The position numbers and the translations under genes are program-made. Below are positions 8,098-17,620 of a DNA stretch of 64,000 bases, piece after piece. The stretch is taken from the NCBI RefSeq assembly GCF_014334015.1, contig NZ_CP060488.1, positions 5,166,501 through 5,230,500 of the forward strand, written 5' to 3'. Below the pieces are notes generated by a model. That model did not search any database. It had not been told where the DNA came from and saw only the letters and a program-made list of their open reading frames with translations. Source of the DNA: Bacteroides sp. M10 (GTDB lineage Bacteria > Bacteroidota > Bacteroidia > Bacteroidales > Bacteroidaceae). Every line of letters begins with the position of its first letter. Positions within the stretch are counted from its first letter, which is position 1.

Positions 8098-8622
8098 TTA
8101 AGCTGCGGGATCCGGTGCCTCTCCGCTACCGCCACCTTCATCTCCGCCACCTTCGCCTTCATCCGGTTTCTCGGGATCTTCCGGAGATACAGTAACGCTA
8201 ATTTTCTTCAGATATTCATCCAGACTGATCAGATCTAACTTCTCATCTGCACGGGTAGCAGTTTTGGTGACACGCAACTCTTTATTAGCTTGGAAAAAGA
8301 TACGAACACTATCCACACTCTTAGCATTAATATCCTTCGCCAACTCCGCACCTTTTGAACGGGCAGTCAACATAAACACACCCAAACCTTCGATATTCAC
8401 AGACTTACCTTCCAACAACTGCTCCTTCATTTTTTCCACAAAATTCTGGATTACACTCTTGATGTCACCGATAGACAGCGAAGAACGATCCTGCATTTTC
8501 TGTGCAATATATTTCAGGTTGACGGACTGACCTAAAGTGATCAGATGCGGATAATATCTCTTAGGAGAATTGGGAACACGCGGATCTGTTGGCCGCGTAA
8601 TGACTTTGTAAATTACACTCAT
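8098..8622 (-). CDS. HU-family DNA-binding protein with an acidic, glycine-rich tail
   Basis: 174 residues. Residues about 1-120 match the Bacteroidetes HU-like family. The N-terminus MSVIYKVITRPTDPR, the helices around MQDRSSLSIGDIKSVIQNFV, the turn LLEGKSVNIEGLGVFML and the arm NAKSVDSVRIFFQANKEL are all present. The last 35 residues are a proline-, glutamate- and glycine-rich tail (GGGDEGGGSGEAPDPAA) that is probably disordered. It is likely a nucleoid-associated or structure-specific DNA-binding protein. It forms a unit with the downstream smalltalk gene, ending at the terminator near 7868. Confidence 0.85.
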   Translation of the reverse strand: MSVIYKVITRPTDPRVPNSPKRYYPHLITLGQSVNLKYIAQKMQDRSSLSIGDIKSVIQNFVEKMKEQLLEGKSVNIEGLGVFMLTARSKGAELAKDINAKSVDSVRIFFQANKELRVTKTATRADEKLDLISLDEYLKKISVTVSPEDPEKPDEGEGGGDEGGGSGEAPDPAA

Positions 8623-8784
8623 ACTACGTTTTTTTAAAGATTTAAATTCAAGTTTATTTATTCACGTTTTGTTGATCAACAATGCAAAGGTGAAACTTTT
8701 ATTCCGGATAGAAAAGAAAAAAGCTCCTTGCGGAGCTATTTTCATTTACCTAAGTATATAATAAACTATAAATCAACAACATAA

Positions 8785-10368
8785 TCAGCATCCTATAATC
8801 TCCCAGTCCCCAATCGTACACCGTTCGCTATCAAAACAGACAGCCACCTTTACGACAGGCAATCCACATAAAGCAAAGCGTTCCGGATAATTCTTCAAAT
8901 CAATTTGCTCCATCGCTTCACCCGCACTTTTATCCAATTTCAGTTCCATCACATACAATGTAGTCTTCGTACGAAGTACTATATCTACCCGTCCACGAGG
9001 AGTACGAACCTCCACATCCACGTAATATCCCAACAAACTGAATATGATATAAAATACCTGCTGATAGTGTCCTTCGAACTTTGTATTGTCACAGTAAGGA
9101 ATCGTAGACAGAAATTCCTGCAAACGGTGTAAAGCAGCATCCATATCACCATTCTGAATATCATAAAAAAGATATGCCACCATGGTAGTTGCTTCAGGTG
9201 TCTTGTTATCTACATAATGAGGAAGAAGGCTCTCCATAAGTCCCAGTCTTACTTCTTTATTGGGAATATCCAGCGTATAAAGATCTAGCATCTTATTATA
9301 ATCCTTAATAGTGATATAACCACTTTGGTATAATAAAGGCACTGCATCAGTCATCGTTTCAGTAGGAGCGTCGAAAGCAGAAGACTTTAGTTGTTTACGT
9401 CCTATTTCAGAAGGTTTCACACCAAACTTATCCAACATCTTTATTAGATACGTAGGCGTACCGCTACCAAACCAATATGAGCCAATCTTACCCTTTTCCA
9501 TAGCTGTAAGCAAACTAAAAGGATTATATATATCAGGTGACGGATAAGTAAAGTGATACCCATCATAATTTTCTTTCAGTTTCATCAAGGCTTCTTCCAG
9601 TGTAACCTCCAAATTCTTCGCCAATCTGTCCACGTCCTCTTCCATTTGAGAACGTATTTCATCCTCACTAATTCCACAGATAGCAGCGTATGGCTCATCC
9701 ATACTGATATTCTCAATATTATTCAGTTCGCTGAAAATACTAAGTTGGGAGAATTTGGTAATACCGGTCAGAAATACATATCGCAAATAAGGATCACAAG
9801 CTTTCAAAGGGCTGTAAAAGTTACGCATGATATTACGCAATACATCCAGGTTTTCCCGTTCGTGCACTACATCCAGTAGAGGAGCATCATATTCATCAAT
9901 AAGCACGACCACTTTCTTGCCGGTTTGCTCATAAGCACGTTTTATCAATCCCATCAAACGTTGATTGGGATTAACCTCCTCATCCAGCCGTCCATAATTC
10001 TGCTCATAGCCATACAATTTCAGATTTAACTCTTGGAGCAACTGTTCACTATCCGCATGCTTGGCGGTACTCATATCGAAGTGAAGTACCGGATATTCCG
10101 TCCACTCTTTCTCCAGTTTCTCCATAGCCAATCCGTGAAACAGGTCCTTGCGTCCGGAAAAATAGCTATGCAGCGTAGAAGTAAGTAATGATTTCCCAAA
10201 ACGTCGTGGACGGCTCAAGAACATATAACTGGAAGCCGAATGAGTCATCCGATAAACATATGCTGTTTTATCAATATAGAGGTAATTCCCCTCCCGTATC
10301 TTCGAGAATGTCTGAATCCCGATAGGATATAATCTTTGCAAATCTTCCATATCAATCATATTTTTCAC
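8785..10368 (-). CDS. AAA-ATPase-like / PD-(D/E)XK nuclease-superfamily protein, second copy
   Basis: 527 residues of the PF09820/PDDEXK_9 architecture. FSKIREGNYLYIDKTAYVYR leads into the P-loop variant RPRRFGKS (about 53-60), then VVVLIDEYDAPLLD (about 153-166). The C-terminal domain contains GRVDIVLRTKTTLYVMELKL (about 462-481), giving the D...ExK nuclease-like core. The sequence belongs to the large subfamily that begins PIGIQTFSKIR and is different from the copy at 4479-6230. It lies immediately behind the terminator that ends the capsule operon. Its cellular role is not established. Confidence 0.87.
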   Translation of the reverse strand: MKNMIDMEDLQRLYPIGIQTFSKIREGNYLYIDKTAYVYRMTHSASSYMFLSRPRRFGKSLLTSTLHSYFSGRKDLFHGLAMEKLEKEWTEYPVLHFDMSTAKHADSEQLLQELNLKLYGYEQNYGRLDEEVNPNQRLMGLIKRAYEQTGKKVVVLIDEYDAPLLDVVHERENLDVLRNIMRNFYSPLKACDPYLRYVFLTGITKFSQLSIFSELNNIENISMDEPYAAICGISEDEIRSQMEEDVDRLAKNLEVTLEEALMKLKENYDGYHFTYPSPDIYNPFSLLTAMEKGKIGSYWFGSGTPTYLIKMLDKFGVKPSEIGRKQLKSSAFDAPTETMTDAVPLLYQSGYITIKDYNKMLDLYTLDIPNKEVRLGLMESLLPHYVDNKTPEATTMVAYLFYDIQNGDMDAALHRLQEFLSTIPYCDNTKFEGHYQQVFYIIFSLLGYYVDVEVRTPRGRVDIVLRTKTTLYVMELKLDKSAGEAMEQIDLKNYPERFALCGLPVVKVAVCFDSERCTIGDWEIIGC

Positions 10369-10405
10369 AAAGCTACTAAAAATTATCCATCAGTCATTGC
10401 TTTAC

Positions 10406-10441
10406 AAAAAAAATATCAACTATCTTCACAGACAGTTGATA
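10406..10441 (-). terminator. Strong rho-independent terminator downstream of the capsule operon
   Basis: A perfect 8-bp stem, TATCAACT/AGTTGATA at 10414-10421 and 10434-10441, is followed on the minus strand by eight T residues (10413-10406). It would end transcripts coming from the Wzc gene or from the structured region at 10455-10564. Confidence 0.8.
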
Positions 10442-10570
10442 TAATAGAAATCACATCGGATTTACACCGACATGAGGGCGTTGATCAGGAATACACCGCT
10501 GTATATTTCCTGACCACAAAATGTAGGGGCTTCATGTGTGTAGCATGAAGTTAGGGACCTACATGTTCCA
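10406..10570 (-). ncRNA. Candidate structured RNA or 3' UTR behind the capsule operon
   Basis: The 275 bases between wzc and the AAA-ATPase gene hold no convincing ORF. They contain at least three consecutive inverted repeats: TCGG..CCGA near 10457-10471, a TCAGGA..TCCTGA stem near 10485-10513, and a nested pair with ATGTAGG/CCTACAT (10521-10527/10558-10564) enclosing CTTCATG/CATGAAG (10530-10536/10544-10550). The terminator at 10406-10441 closes the array. It could be a stand-alone small RNA or the processed 3' end of the capsule transcript. I do not recognise a riboswitch class, nor a clear promoter. Confidence 0.4.
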
Positions 10571-10643
10571 TCTCACTTTCTTGTAAAGTATTAAAAGTAC
10601 TCTATGACATTATTAACTTAAAAAATATCAGCCATTAATGACT

Positions 10644-13085
10644 TTAGTCTTCCTCGGTATGAGATTGTTCTCCATATCCATAACCGTAGCCATATCGCTT
10701 ACCATAGCCATAATACTTGCCATATTTGCCATAACCGTAATAATAACCGTACTTTCTTTTCTTCAGATCCAAACCATTGATTACAGTACACAGGCTAGGT
10801 AATTTATCTTTTTCAGCAAGTTCGTTGATCAAAGTATACTCATTTTTATGAGTATAGTCTGCACGGCAGACATAAACAGATAAATCAGCCACACGCCCTA
10901 TCAATAAGGTATCAGTTACCATACCAACAGGAGCTGTATCCAGAATCACATAATCAAAATTCTTCTTGAGCGTTTCAATAGCTTTATCCAATCCATCACG
11001 AGCCAGTAATTCGGTCGGATTAGGAGGAACTGTTCCACCAGGAAGAATATAGAGATTCTTACTAACATCGGAAAGCTGTACCAAATCCATCAAACTCTTT
11101 TCCGGATTGGCTAAATATTGAGTTATACCAACTTCTTTTCTCGGAATATTAAATACCTTATTCAAACCCGGTTTACGAATATCAAGACCCACGATTACTA
11201 CTTTCTTCCCCAATAAAGAAAGACTGATAGCAAGGTTGGCAGAAATGAAAGATTTGCCCTCACCACTAACCGTAGAAGTAACCAGAATCACCTTCTTGTC
11301 ATTTTCAAGCATAAACTGAAGATTCGTTCGGATATTACGGAAGGTTTCACTCATCAGATTATTTTGATTCTCAAATACAGCAATAGCACCCTGCTTTTCA
11401 TCAGTCAATGGGATATCACCAACAATAGGTACACTGGTAAGTTTTTCTACATCAGAACGACCTTCAATCTTGAATTTAGTCAATTCGAGCAGATAAATAA
11501 CCCCCACCGGAATTCCGACTCCTAACACTAAAGCAATCAGGTAAATCATTTTACGTTTAGGAGATACAGGAGCATCATCTGCTATCGCGTCATCTATAAT
11601 CTTTGCATTGTTGGCTGTAGCAGCCAGAGTTATAGCATTCTCCTCACGCTTCTGAAGCAACATCAAATAAAGTCCGGCCTTTATCTCCTGTTGGCGAGCA
11701 ATACTCACAAACTCACGCTCTTGACCAGGTGCCTCACTAATGCGACGGGAATAACGGTTCGCCTCACGATCCAAATCCGCCTTCGTGATAAATAATCCAC
11801 GTAACACTCTGTCTAAAGAGACTTGTACATTCTCTTTCATTGCACTAATGCTGGTATCCAGATTTATAATGGTAGGATTATTCTCTGTTGATGTACGTAA
11901 TAAACGTTTCCTCTCAACAAGAACATCATTATAACGGTTGATAGCAGCAGCAAGATTCAAATCCTGCAATCCGATATTACTAGGTAGAACCTCATAACCT
12001 TCATTTTGCATATATTTCTGCAAATCCTGCAGCAAATTAATCTGGGTTTGATTCTCCACACGCTTCTTTTCATATTCAGCACTACCAGTTAAAGCTATCT
12101 GAGCATCACTGGTCAAATCCGTAATACCTGCCCCACGTTTGAAACTCTCCAGATCCTTTTCCGTACTACCCAGTTCTTTGGAGATAATACTAATACGTTC
12201 ATTGATAAATTCTGCTGTTTTCTGCGCCACTTCATTCTTATCATTATTCGTATTGATATTATACATCTCCAATAACTTATTGATAAAATCCTTGCCTCGT
12301 TGTACATTTGAGTTTTTCAATGATATGACAGCTACAGAAGTAGTTTTGGAAGTGGGCTCAATAGTCATATTCTTGCAATACGCTTTCGCTACAGCCAAAG
12401 GCTTATTTATTGTTGCTGTTATATTGCGTGTAGTCTTTTCCGAATCCGTAGTTTCTTCCAATGTTCTTTTAGAAGACAATACAGAATCCGGTGTCAGAAA
12501 GAAGGCCAATGTTCCCCGTTCGGTGGGAAAAACTGCCGGCAACTTTTCGAAATGCTTCTGATATTCATCATCGCCTATCTTCACATTCACATCCATACTT
12601 CCCTGTGGTTGCAATGCCATCTCCACAATCATCGGCTCCTCCAACAAATCAGCTTCCTGCGGAGTCAGGCTCACTTGTACTGGTGAAGTCTTATACATGT
12701 TTCTGGAAGGGAATTCATCTTCATCCGTATAGGAAATATAAAGCCCCAAATCTTCAACCACCTCTTTGACGATAGTCTTGGAACGGAGAACTTCAATCTC
12801 ATTATCAATATTCTGCGAAGAAGAGACCATGCCATCCAATCCCAGACTCTCCAACCCGGAAAGCATTCCGGCACTACCACCTTTCTTATCATCCTTTATT
12901 AGAACCGTAGCGGAAATATTATATACGGGAGTGGACATATAAAGATAGACCCATGCCGCAATCAAACACACTACAACCGTACCCACAAACCAAGGCCAGT
13001 GGATCAAATACTTAAAAAGCAGTTCCTTGACGTCTATATTTTCTTCCTTAGATTCTTGTGCTTCGTTGAAATCTGTTTCTTTCAT
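10644..13085 (-). CDS. Capsule co-polymerase / BY-kinase, Wzc-type
   Basis: 813 residues. A Wzz-type N-terminus has a first membrane helix (HWPWFVGTVVVCLIAAWVYL, about 29-48), a large periplasmic region rich in coiled coil, and a second helix (IALVLGVGIPVGVIYLLEL). It is followed by a cytoplasmic tyrosine kinase with Walker A VSGEGKSF (about 606-613), GLDIRKPG (Walker A') and VILDTAPVG (Walker B, about 713-721). The C-terminus (about 777-806) is an unusually regular tyrosine- and glycine-rich tail of YGYGKYGK-like repeats, the expected autophosphorylation cluster. It works with the Wza homologue 9 bases upstream to control chain length and export. It is the last gene of the capsule operon. 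Confidence 0.93.
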   Translation of the reverse strand: MKETDFNEAQESKEENIDVKELLFKYLIHWPWFVGTVVVCLIAAWVYLYMSTPVYNISATVLIKDDKKGGSAGMLSGLESLGLDGMVSSSQNIDNEIEVLRSKTIVKEVVEDLGLYISYTDEDEFPSRNMYKTSPVQVSLTPQEADLLEEPMIVEMALQPQGSMDVNVKIGDDEYQKHFEKLPAVFPTERGTLAFFLTPDSVLSSKRTLEETTDSEKTTRNITATINKPLAVAKAYCKNMTIEPTSKTTSVAVISLKNSNVQRGKDFINKLLEMYNINTNNDKNEVAQKTAEFINERISIISKELGSTEKDLESFKRGAGITDLTSDAQIALTGSAEYEKKRVENQTQINLLQDLQKYMQNEGYEVLPSNIGLQDLNLAAAINRYNDVLVERKRLLRTSTENNPTIINLDTSISAMKENVQVSLDRVLRGLFITKADLDREANRYSRRISEAPGQEREFVSIARQQEIKAGLYLMLLQKREENAITLAATANNAKIIDDAIADDAPVSPKRKMIYLIALVLGVGIPVGVIYLLELTKFKIEGRSDVEKLTSVPIVGDIPLTDEKQGAIAVFENQNNLMSETFRNIRTNLQFMLENDKKVILVTSTVSGEGKSFISANLAISLSLLGKKVVIVGLDIRKPGLNKVFNIPRKEVGITQYLANPEKSLMDLVQLSDVSKNLYILPGGTVPPNPTELLARDGLDKAIETLKKNFDYVILDTAPVGMVTDTLLIGRVADLSVYVCRADYTHKNEYTLINELAEKDKLPSLCTVINGLDLKKRKYGYYYGYGKYGKYYGYGKRYGYGYGYGEQSHTEED

Positions 13086-13094
13086 TGCAAATCA

Positions 13095-13919
13095 TTATTT
13101 TAATATATTTACTAATAGGCTGACAATAGATACCAAAATAGAAGTAGCAGAGAACCAAAGACTGGTACTGTTGCCCACATCCGAATTTCGAGCCTTTGCT
13201 TTATTGGGGGTCACATAGACAATATCATTCTGCTGTAACCAATAGTAAGGCGAAAGAATGGTTTCGGCCTTATTCAAATCCAAGGTTACAATTTGCTGTT
13301 TACCGTTTGCGTCTTCACGAATCAACTTTACATTATCACGAAGACCGTAGACCGTCATATCACCAGCCATGGCCAATGCCTCCAACAGATTCACTTTCTC
13401 ATTAGAAATAGTGAAAGTACCGGGACGGGTAACTTCGCCGATAACAGATATTTTATAATTTACCATACGCACCGTTACAATGGGAGTCTCCTTCATGTAA
13501 GGCTTCAGTTTATCTATAATCAGCTGTTCCGCTTCCCTTTTCGTTAAGCCTCCTAACTTCAATTCTCCTAACACCGGAAAATTTATGTTTCCTTCATTAT
13601 CTACCAAATAAGGTTGTAATACAGGTTGAGTAGTCACATAAGACGAAGTACTCACAGCTATTCCGGCATTGCTGGCAACTGTCAGGTTAAAAGGTATCGC
13701 AAGTTCAGGATTAGTACACGATACCACAATAGTCAACAAATCCTTGGGCATGATCTTGGCATCATACAGTTTTTCCTGTTGTTCTGCCTCGTTCACAACT
13801 TCCACATTTTGGAAATATGGAACCTTTTTATAAGACTGACAGGCAGTCAATAGGAATGGCAACAACAGTAGCCACAAATTTCTTTTGTTAAGTCTTCTCA
13901 TCATAATTCGTAAATTCAT
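13095..13919 (-). CDS. Capsule export outer-membrane lipoprotein, Wza family
   Basis: 274 residues from the first ATG. A basic start (MMRRLNKRN), a hydrophobic stretch and the lipobox LLTAC mark a lipoprotein signal peptide, so the start is at 13919 or at one of the methionines 5-6 codons later. The mature part has a polysaccharide export domain (LYDAKIMPKDLLTIVVSCTN) and SLBB-like segments (YKISVIGEVTRPGTFTIS; WLQQNDIVYVTPNK). A C-terminal hydrophobic segment follows. It would form the outer-membrane exit channel for the capsule, paired with the Wzc-type protein that follows it. Confidence 0.92.
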   Translation of the reverse strand: MNLRIMMRRLNKRNLWLLLLPFLLTACQSYKKVPYFQNVEVVNEAEQQEKLYDAKIMPKDLLTIVVSCTNPELAIPFNLTVASNAGIAVSTSSYVTTQPVLQPYLVDNEGNINFPVLGELKLGGLTKREAEQLIIDKLKPYMKETPIVTVRMVNYKISVIGEVTRPGTFTISNEKVNLLEALAMAGDMTVYGLRDNVKLIREDANGKQQIVTLDLNKAETILSPYYWLQQNDIVYVTPNKAKARNSDVGNSTSLWFSATSILVSIVSLLVNILK

Positions 13920-13990
13920 AATTAAACGCCCTTTAATTCCTAAGTTTTAAGGCAAGCGCGCCTACCTTTTAATTTTTAATCTTTAATTTT

Positions 13991-15397
13991 CTAATATGCT
14001 TCTTTTTCACCACGTATAGCATTATACACCGTCTTATACATGATATATAAATCCAATAAAAACGTCCAATGTTCTATATACCAGATATCACGCTGCACAC
14101 GCCCCTCCATCTGCCAGAGCTCTTTCGTCTCACCACGATAACCCGTCACCTGCGCCCATCCAGTTATTCCAGGTTTTACAAAGTGACGAACCATAAACTT
14201 ATTTATTAGATTGGAATATTCCTCCGTATGCTTCAACATATGAGGACGGGGACCGACAATAGACATATCACCCTTCAACACATTAATGAATTGCGGTAAT
14301 TCGTCCACACTAGTCTTTCTCATTATTTCTCCGATACGTGTTTTACGAGGATCGTTTTCCGTAGCCTGAAGAGTATCACACTGCGCATTAACCTTCATCG
14401 AGCGGAATTTGTAACACCAGAATTCACGACCATCTTCACCACTGCGCTTTTGTTTGAAAAAGACAGGACCGGGAGAACTTAGTTTTATTGCAATTCCGAA
14501 GAATATATAAACGAACGGAAAAACCGTAATAAGAAATAAACCCGAGCAGACAATATCAAAAGCACGCTTGATAATACGGTTCTCCAATGATTCCAATGGT
14601 TCACAACGGATGGAAAGTACAGGAACATTACCCAATAATTCAAAATGCATCCTACGTTTCAAATAGTTACGGACATTAGGAACACTAAAAAAACGAACCA
14701 GATGGTTTTCACAGTAATTTATGATGGGAACAATCTCCGCACTGCGCACAGAAGGAAGGCTACAATAAAGCTGGTTGATCTTTCCCGCATGTTTTTCTAA
14801 AAAAACACTTACTTCATTGGGTTGTCCCAAATATGGAACATCCTGCGGATACCGATCCGAAGGAAAATCCTCGAAATACCCCAGTACACGATAACCGGAC
14901 GTAGGATCATCCGTCATCGCATGATAAAGTTCCTGCATATTCTCATGACTCCCAACTAATACTACCTTGCGAACATTTCCGCCCTTTTTTCGATAAATCT
15001 CCAGTAAGTGACGGGAAATTAAGCGGTAGCTAATAATGACAATTATCAGTGCAACATAAAACAGTCCGAAATATCGGGAATGAGAAAAATGAAAATGAAA
15101 AACAAGCAACGTACAAACCGATAAAAAGACAAAAGGAACCATGTTACGTAAAACACGGATCATGATCTGTTCAGGACGCACCAAAGGACGATGAAGAATA
15201 ACACCTGAATGCATGTTACAAAGTAAATAGCATAGAGTGATAAGAGTCATACCCTGAAAGATAGAACCGCAATGAATACACCAGAAACGGGTACCCAGAA
15301 AAAAATTAAATCCCCATAAAAGCAGGTTCAGCAAAATAAGATCCCCCAAAAGGACCAAAGACTTTAGGACTTTGTTAAAACGTTGGATTTCCTGCAT
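13991..15397 (-). CDS. Initiating undecaprenyl-phosphate sugar-phosphate transferase (WbaP/WcaJ type)
   Basis: 468 residues. The N-terminal half has four to five membrane helices and a CoA-binding-like domain (VVLVGSHENMQELYHAM). The C-terminal catalytic part begins KRAFDIVCSGLFLI and contains SPGPVFFKQKRSGEDGREFW, YKFRSMKVN, SVDELPQFINVLKGDMSIVG and PRPH, all hallmarks of polyprenyl phosphosugar transferases. It loads the first sugar phosphate onto undecaprenyl phosphate at the inner membrane, starting the capsule repeat unit. In this operon it sits near the 3' end, just before wza and wzc. The donor sugar cannot be read from sequence by eye. Confidence 0.92.
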   Translation of the reverse strand: MQEIQRFNKVLKSLVLLGDLILLNLLLWGFNFFLGTRFWCIHCGSIFQGMTLITLCYLLCNMHSGVILHRPLVRPEQIMIRVLRNMVPFVFLSVCTLLVFHFHFSHSRYFGLFYVALIIVIISYRLISRHLLEIYRKKGGNVRKVVLVGSHENMQELYHAMTDDPTSGYRVLGYFEDFPSDRYPQDVPYLGQPNEVSVFLEKHAGKINQLYCSLPSVRSAEIVPIINYCENHLVRFFSVPNVRNYLKRRMHFELLGNVPVLSIRCEPLESLENRIIKRAFDIVCSGLFLITVFPFVYIFFGIAIKLSSPGPVFFKQKRSGEDGREFWCYKFRSMKVNAQCDTLQATENDPRKTRIGEIMRKTSVDELPQFINVLKGDMSIVGPRPHMLKHTEEYSNLINKFMVRHFVKPGITGWAQVTGYRGETKELWQMEGRVQRDIWYIEHWTFLLDLYIMYKTVYNAIRGEKEAY

Positions 15398-15416
15398 AAA
15401 TTCATTTATTAATATT

Positions 15417-16499
15417 TTAAACCACTCCCCGATATACCGCTAATACTTGCTCTGCAATTGTATCCCAATTGTATTCATCCATAGAATAAGATACCGGAAC
15501 AAAATCTTTTGATAACGCTTTTTGCAATTTGTCTTTTAGCTCTTTTTCATCGTCAGTCTGAAAATAACAATCATACGCTAATCCTACCTCCAGGTTAGCA
15601 GGGATGTTACTTACGATTACAGGTAGGTCATAGCTCATAGCCTCCAACAACGCGATAGGCAATCCCTCGTGAGAAGAAGGCAACACAAAACAACAGGCAT
15701 GAGTCAACAATTCATGCAATTTCTTACCTTTAATAAATCCCGTAAGAATTACCCCATTTTCCTTGGCCAGTTTCTTTAAATTTATCGAATAATCATCTTC
15801 AAAATCGCTATCACCGGCTAATATGAGTTTATAGTCAAGTCGTTTTAAAGCCGAAAACGCATGAATCAAATGATGAAAATTCTTTTCGGGCACAAAACGT
15901 CCCATGGCAAATACATACTTATGAGATTCCACACCCAGACTCTCCAGATAATCCGTATCTGCAATTTTATCAGGCGCAGGCACTCCATTGTAAATAAGAC
16001 GACAGTCTCTCCGTCCATATTTGCGCACCAGAATATCATTTATCACTTCCGAAATGACAATTACCTCATTTGCAAACATTACACCCATTCGTTCCCCCAG
16101 CTTCAACATCGTTTTAGCCGCAAGCCCCCATTTATCCCTGTCATAATCCGGACCATGGTGAGTAAAAACGACTTTCATTCCCAACAGACGCGCCAGGGGA
16201 GTCAGCAATGCCGGACCAATAGCATGGATATGCACAATATCCGCATGCAGACTTCTTGCTTTCAAAATCGCCTTGAACGTATGAATAACGGCTTCCAGTG
16301 ATTTTTTCTTCGGGGTTGTTATATCCACCAATTTCACTCCCTGATATTCCGTAAGTGAATCATGAACATAACTTTTACGACGAACAATAGTTATATCAAT
16401 ATCTTTTTGTGCCATACGAGGAAAAAGTTCCTCGCAGTGTGTTTCGACACCACCTAGGATATTGGGTATTCCCCGGGTACCGGTTACTACAATTTTCAT
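15417..16499 (-). CDS. Glycosyltransferase family 4 protein
   Basis: 360 residues with the two-Rossmann GT-B design. The N-terminus is VTGTRGIPNILGGVETHCEE with the GGVE loop. The C-terminal donor-binding region is SSHEGLPIALLEAMSYDLPV, where the second E of the EX7E motif is present. The VFAMGRFVPEKNFHHLIHAF strand is typical of retaining GT4 enzymes. It most resembles rhamnosyl/glucosyl transferases of the 'DUF1972' type start, but the donor and acceptor cannot be assigned. It lies 4 bases behind the radical SAM gene. Confidence 0.88.
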   Translation of the reverse strand: MKIVVTGTRGIPNILGGVETHCEELFPRMAQKDIDITIVRRKSYVHDSLTEYQGVKLVDITTPKKKSLEAVIHTFKAILKARSLHADIVHIHAIGPALLTPLARLLGMKVVFTHHGPDYDRDKWGLAAKTMLKLGERMGVMFANEVIVISEVINDILVRKYGRRDCRLIYNGVPAPDKIADTDYLESLGVESHKYVFAMGRFVPEKNFHHLIHAFSALKRLDYKLILAGDSDFEDDYSINLKKLAKENGVILTGFIKGKKLHELLTHACCFVLPSSHEGLPIALLEAMSYDLPVIVSNIPANLEVGLAYDCYFQTDDEKELKDKLQKALSKDFVPVSYSMDEYNWDTIAEQVLAVYRGVV

Positions 16500-16503
16500 A
16501 GTA

Positions 16504-17574
16504 TCAGAACTTTTCTCTTAGGTCCCCTTGACAAGGATCCTGCCCTACATTATACCAACACTTATCAAGACAGGCAGACTTCCCTTGCATACTACGAAGT
16601 TTATTTGCTATAGCCCACTTTAACGGATGTTTGATATATTTGTGCATCACCGGAGAAGCAGTACCCACCATCCAGCAGTTCTTCGGACATTTGCGTACCA
16701 TATCACGTACCTGCTGTGCTTGTTCACTTTCCCAAATAGTCATAAAGTTCAGAGTTTCACGAATATTACCCATTTTCTTCATCCAGTATTTTTCCTCCAA
16801 ACCATTACATGGATACACATCACCATAAGGTTCAATAAAGAAATTGGCAGAACCGGCTTCGCATGGCAGCATACGGCGACCTCCTTCTATATAGTTAATC
16901 AACCCCATATTGAAGAAAGCACGAAACCAACTTTTCGGATGATTCTCCTTCAATTGCCATTCTATCAACTGTTCAAAGTTTTTGCAGACTTCGTCTTTAT
17001 TCGTTATCACATTATCATCTTTATGAAAATAATACGAATTATGAAAAGCGGCTGTAGCAAACTCCATTCCCAATGACTTACTCAATTGATAAAGCGAAAG
17101 CATGTCTTTTGAGTTATTATTGGATACTGTACATCCAAAACCGATGTCTTTCAGTCCCATACCTTTCAGCGTCAATAACGTACGCAACCCTTTATCAAAG
17201 CCACCCGCATGACCACGCAACTCATCATTCTTGCAACTTAATCCCTCGATAGAAATACGAATACCGATATTAGGGAATTTCTTAGCCAATGCTACCACAC
17301 GGTCTTCAAACCATCCGGAAGTGGAAATCACAATACGATCCGTATGTTTATAGCATTCTTCAACAATCTTATCCAAATCCTCACGAATGAAAGGCTCGCC
17401 ACCTGTCAGATTTATAAATTTCAGCTTCGGAAGTGTACGTAACTCCTCTGGCTGTATTTCTTTACTCTTTTCTGTGGGATACTGCCACACATTACACATC
17501 TTGCAACGCATCGGGCAACGATACGTCAGAATAATGCTCGCGTCCGTAGGACACGGGATATTATTTGTAGTCAT
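16504..17574 (-). CDS. Radical SAM protein with SPASM-like C-terminus
   Basis: 356 residues. The N-terminal TYRCPMRCKMCNVW holds the CxxxCxxC cluster for the SAM-binding [4Fe-4S] centre, followed by LTGGEPFIREDL, the GGEP motif. The C-terminal part has more cysteines (LPCEAG, YPCNGL, KCPKNCW) and the auxiliary-cluster phrase FFIEPYGDVYPCNGL typical of SPASM proteins. A tail with C-C pairs follows (CLDKCWYNVGQDPC). It is embedded between two glycosyltransferase genes, so a sugar or lipid-linked modification of the capsule is the best guess. The substrate is unknown. Confidence 0.85.
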   Translation of the reverse strand: MTTNNIPCPTDASIILTYRCPMRCKMCNVWQYPTEKSKEIQPEELRTLPKLKFINLTGGEPFIREDLDKIVEECYKHTDRIVISTSGWFEDRVVALAKKFPNIGIRISIEGLSCKNDELRGHAGGFDKGLRTLLTLKGMGLKDIGFGCTVSNNNSKDMLSLYQLSKSLGMEFATAAFHNSYYFHKDDNVITNKDEVCKNFEQLIEWQLKENHPKSWFRAFFNMGLINYIEGGRRMLPCEAGSANFFIEPYGDVYPCNGLEEKYWMKKMGNIRETLNFMTIWESEQAQQVRDMVRKCPKNCWMVGTASPVMHKYIKHPLKWAIANKLRSMQGKSACLDKCWYNVGQDPCQGDLREKF

Positions 17575-17620
17575 AATATAATAAGATTTTAAATATATAC
17601 GAAAGAAATATGTTTCCTCA

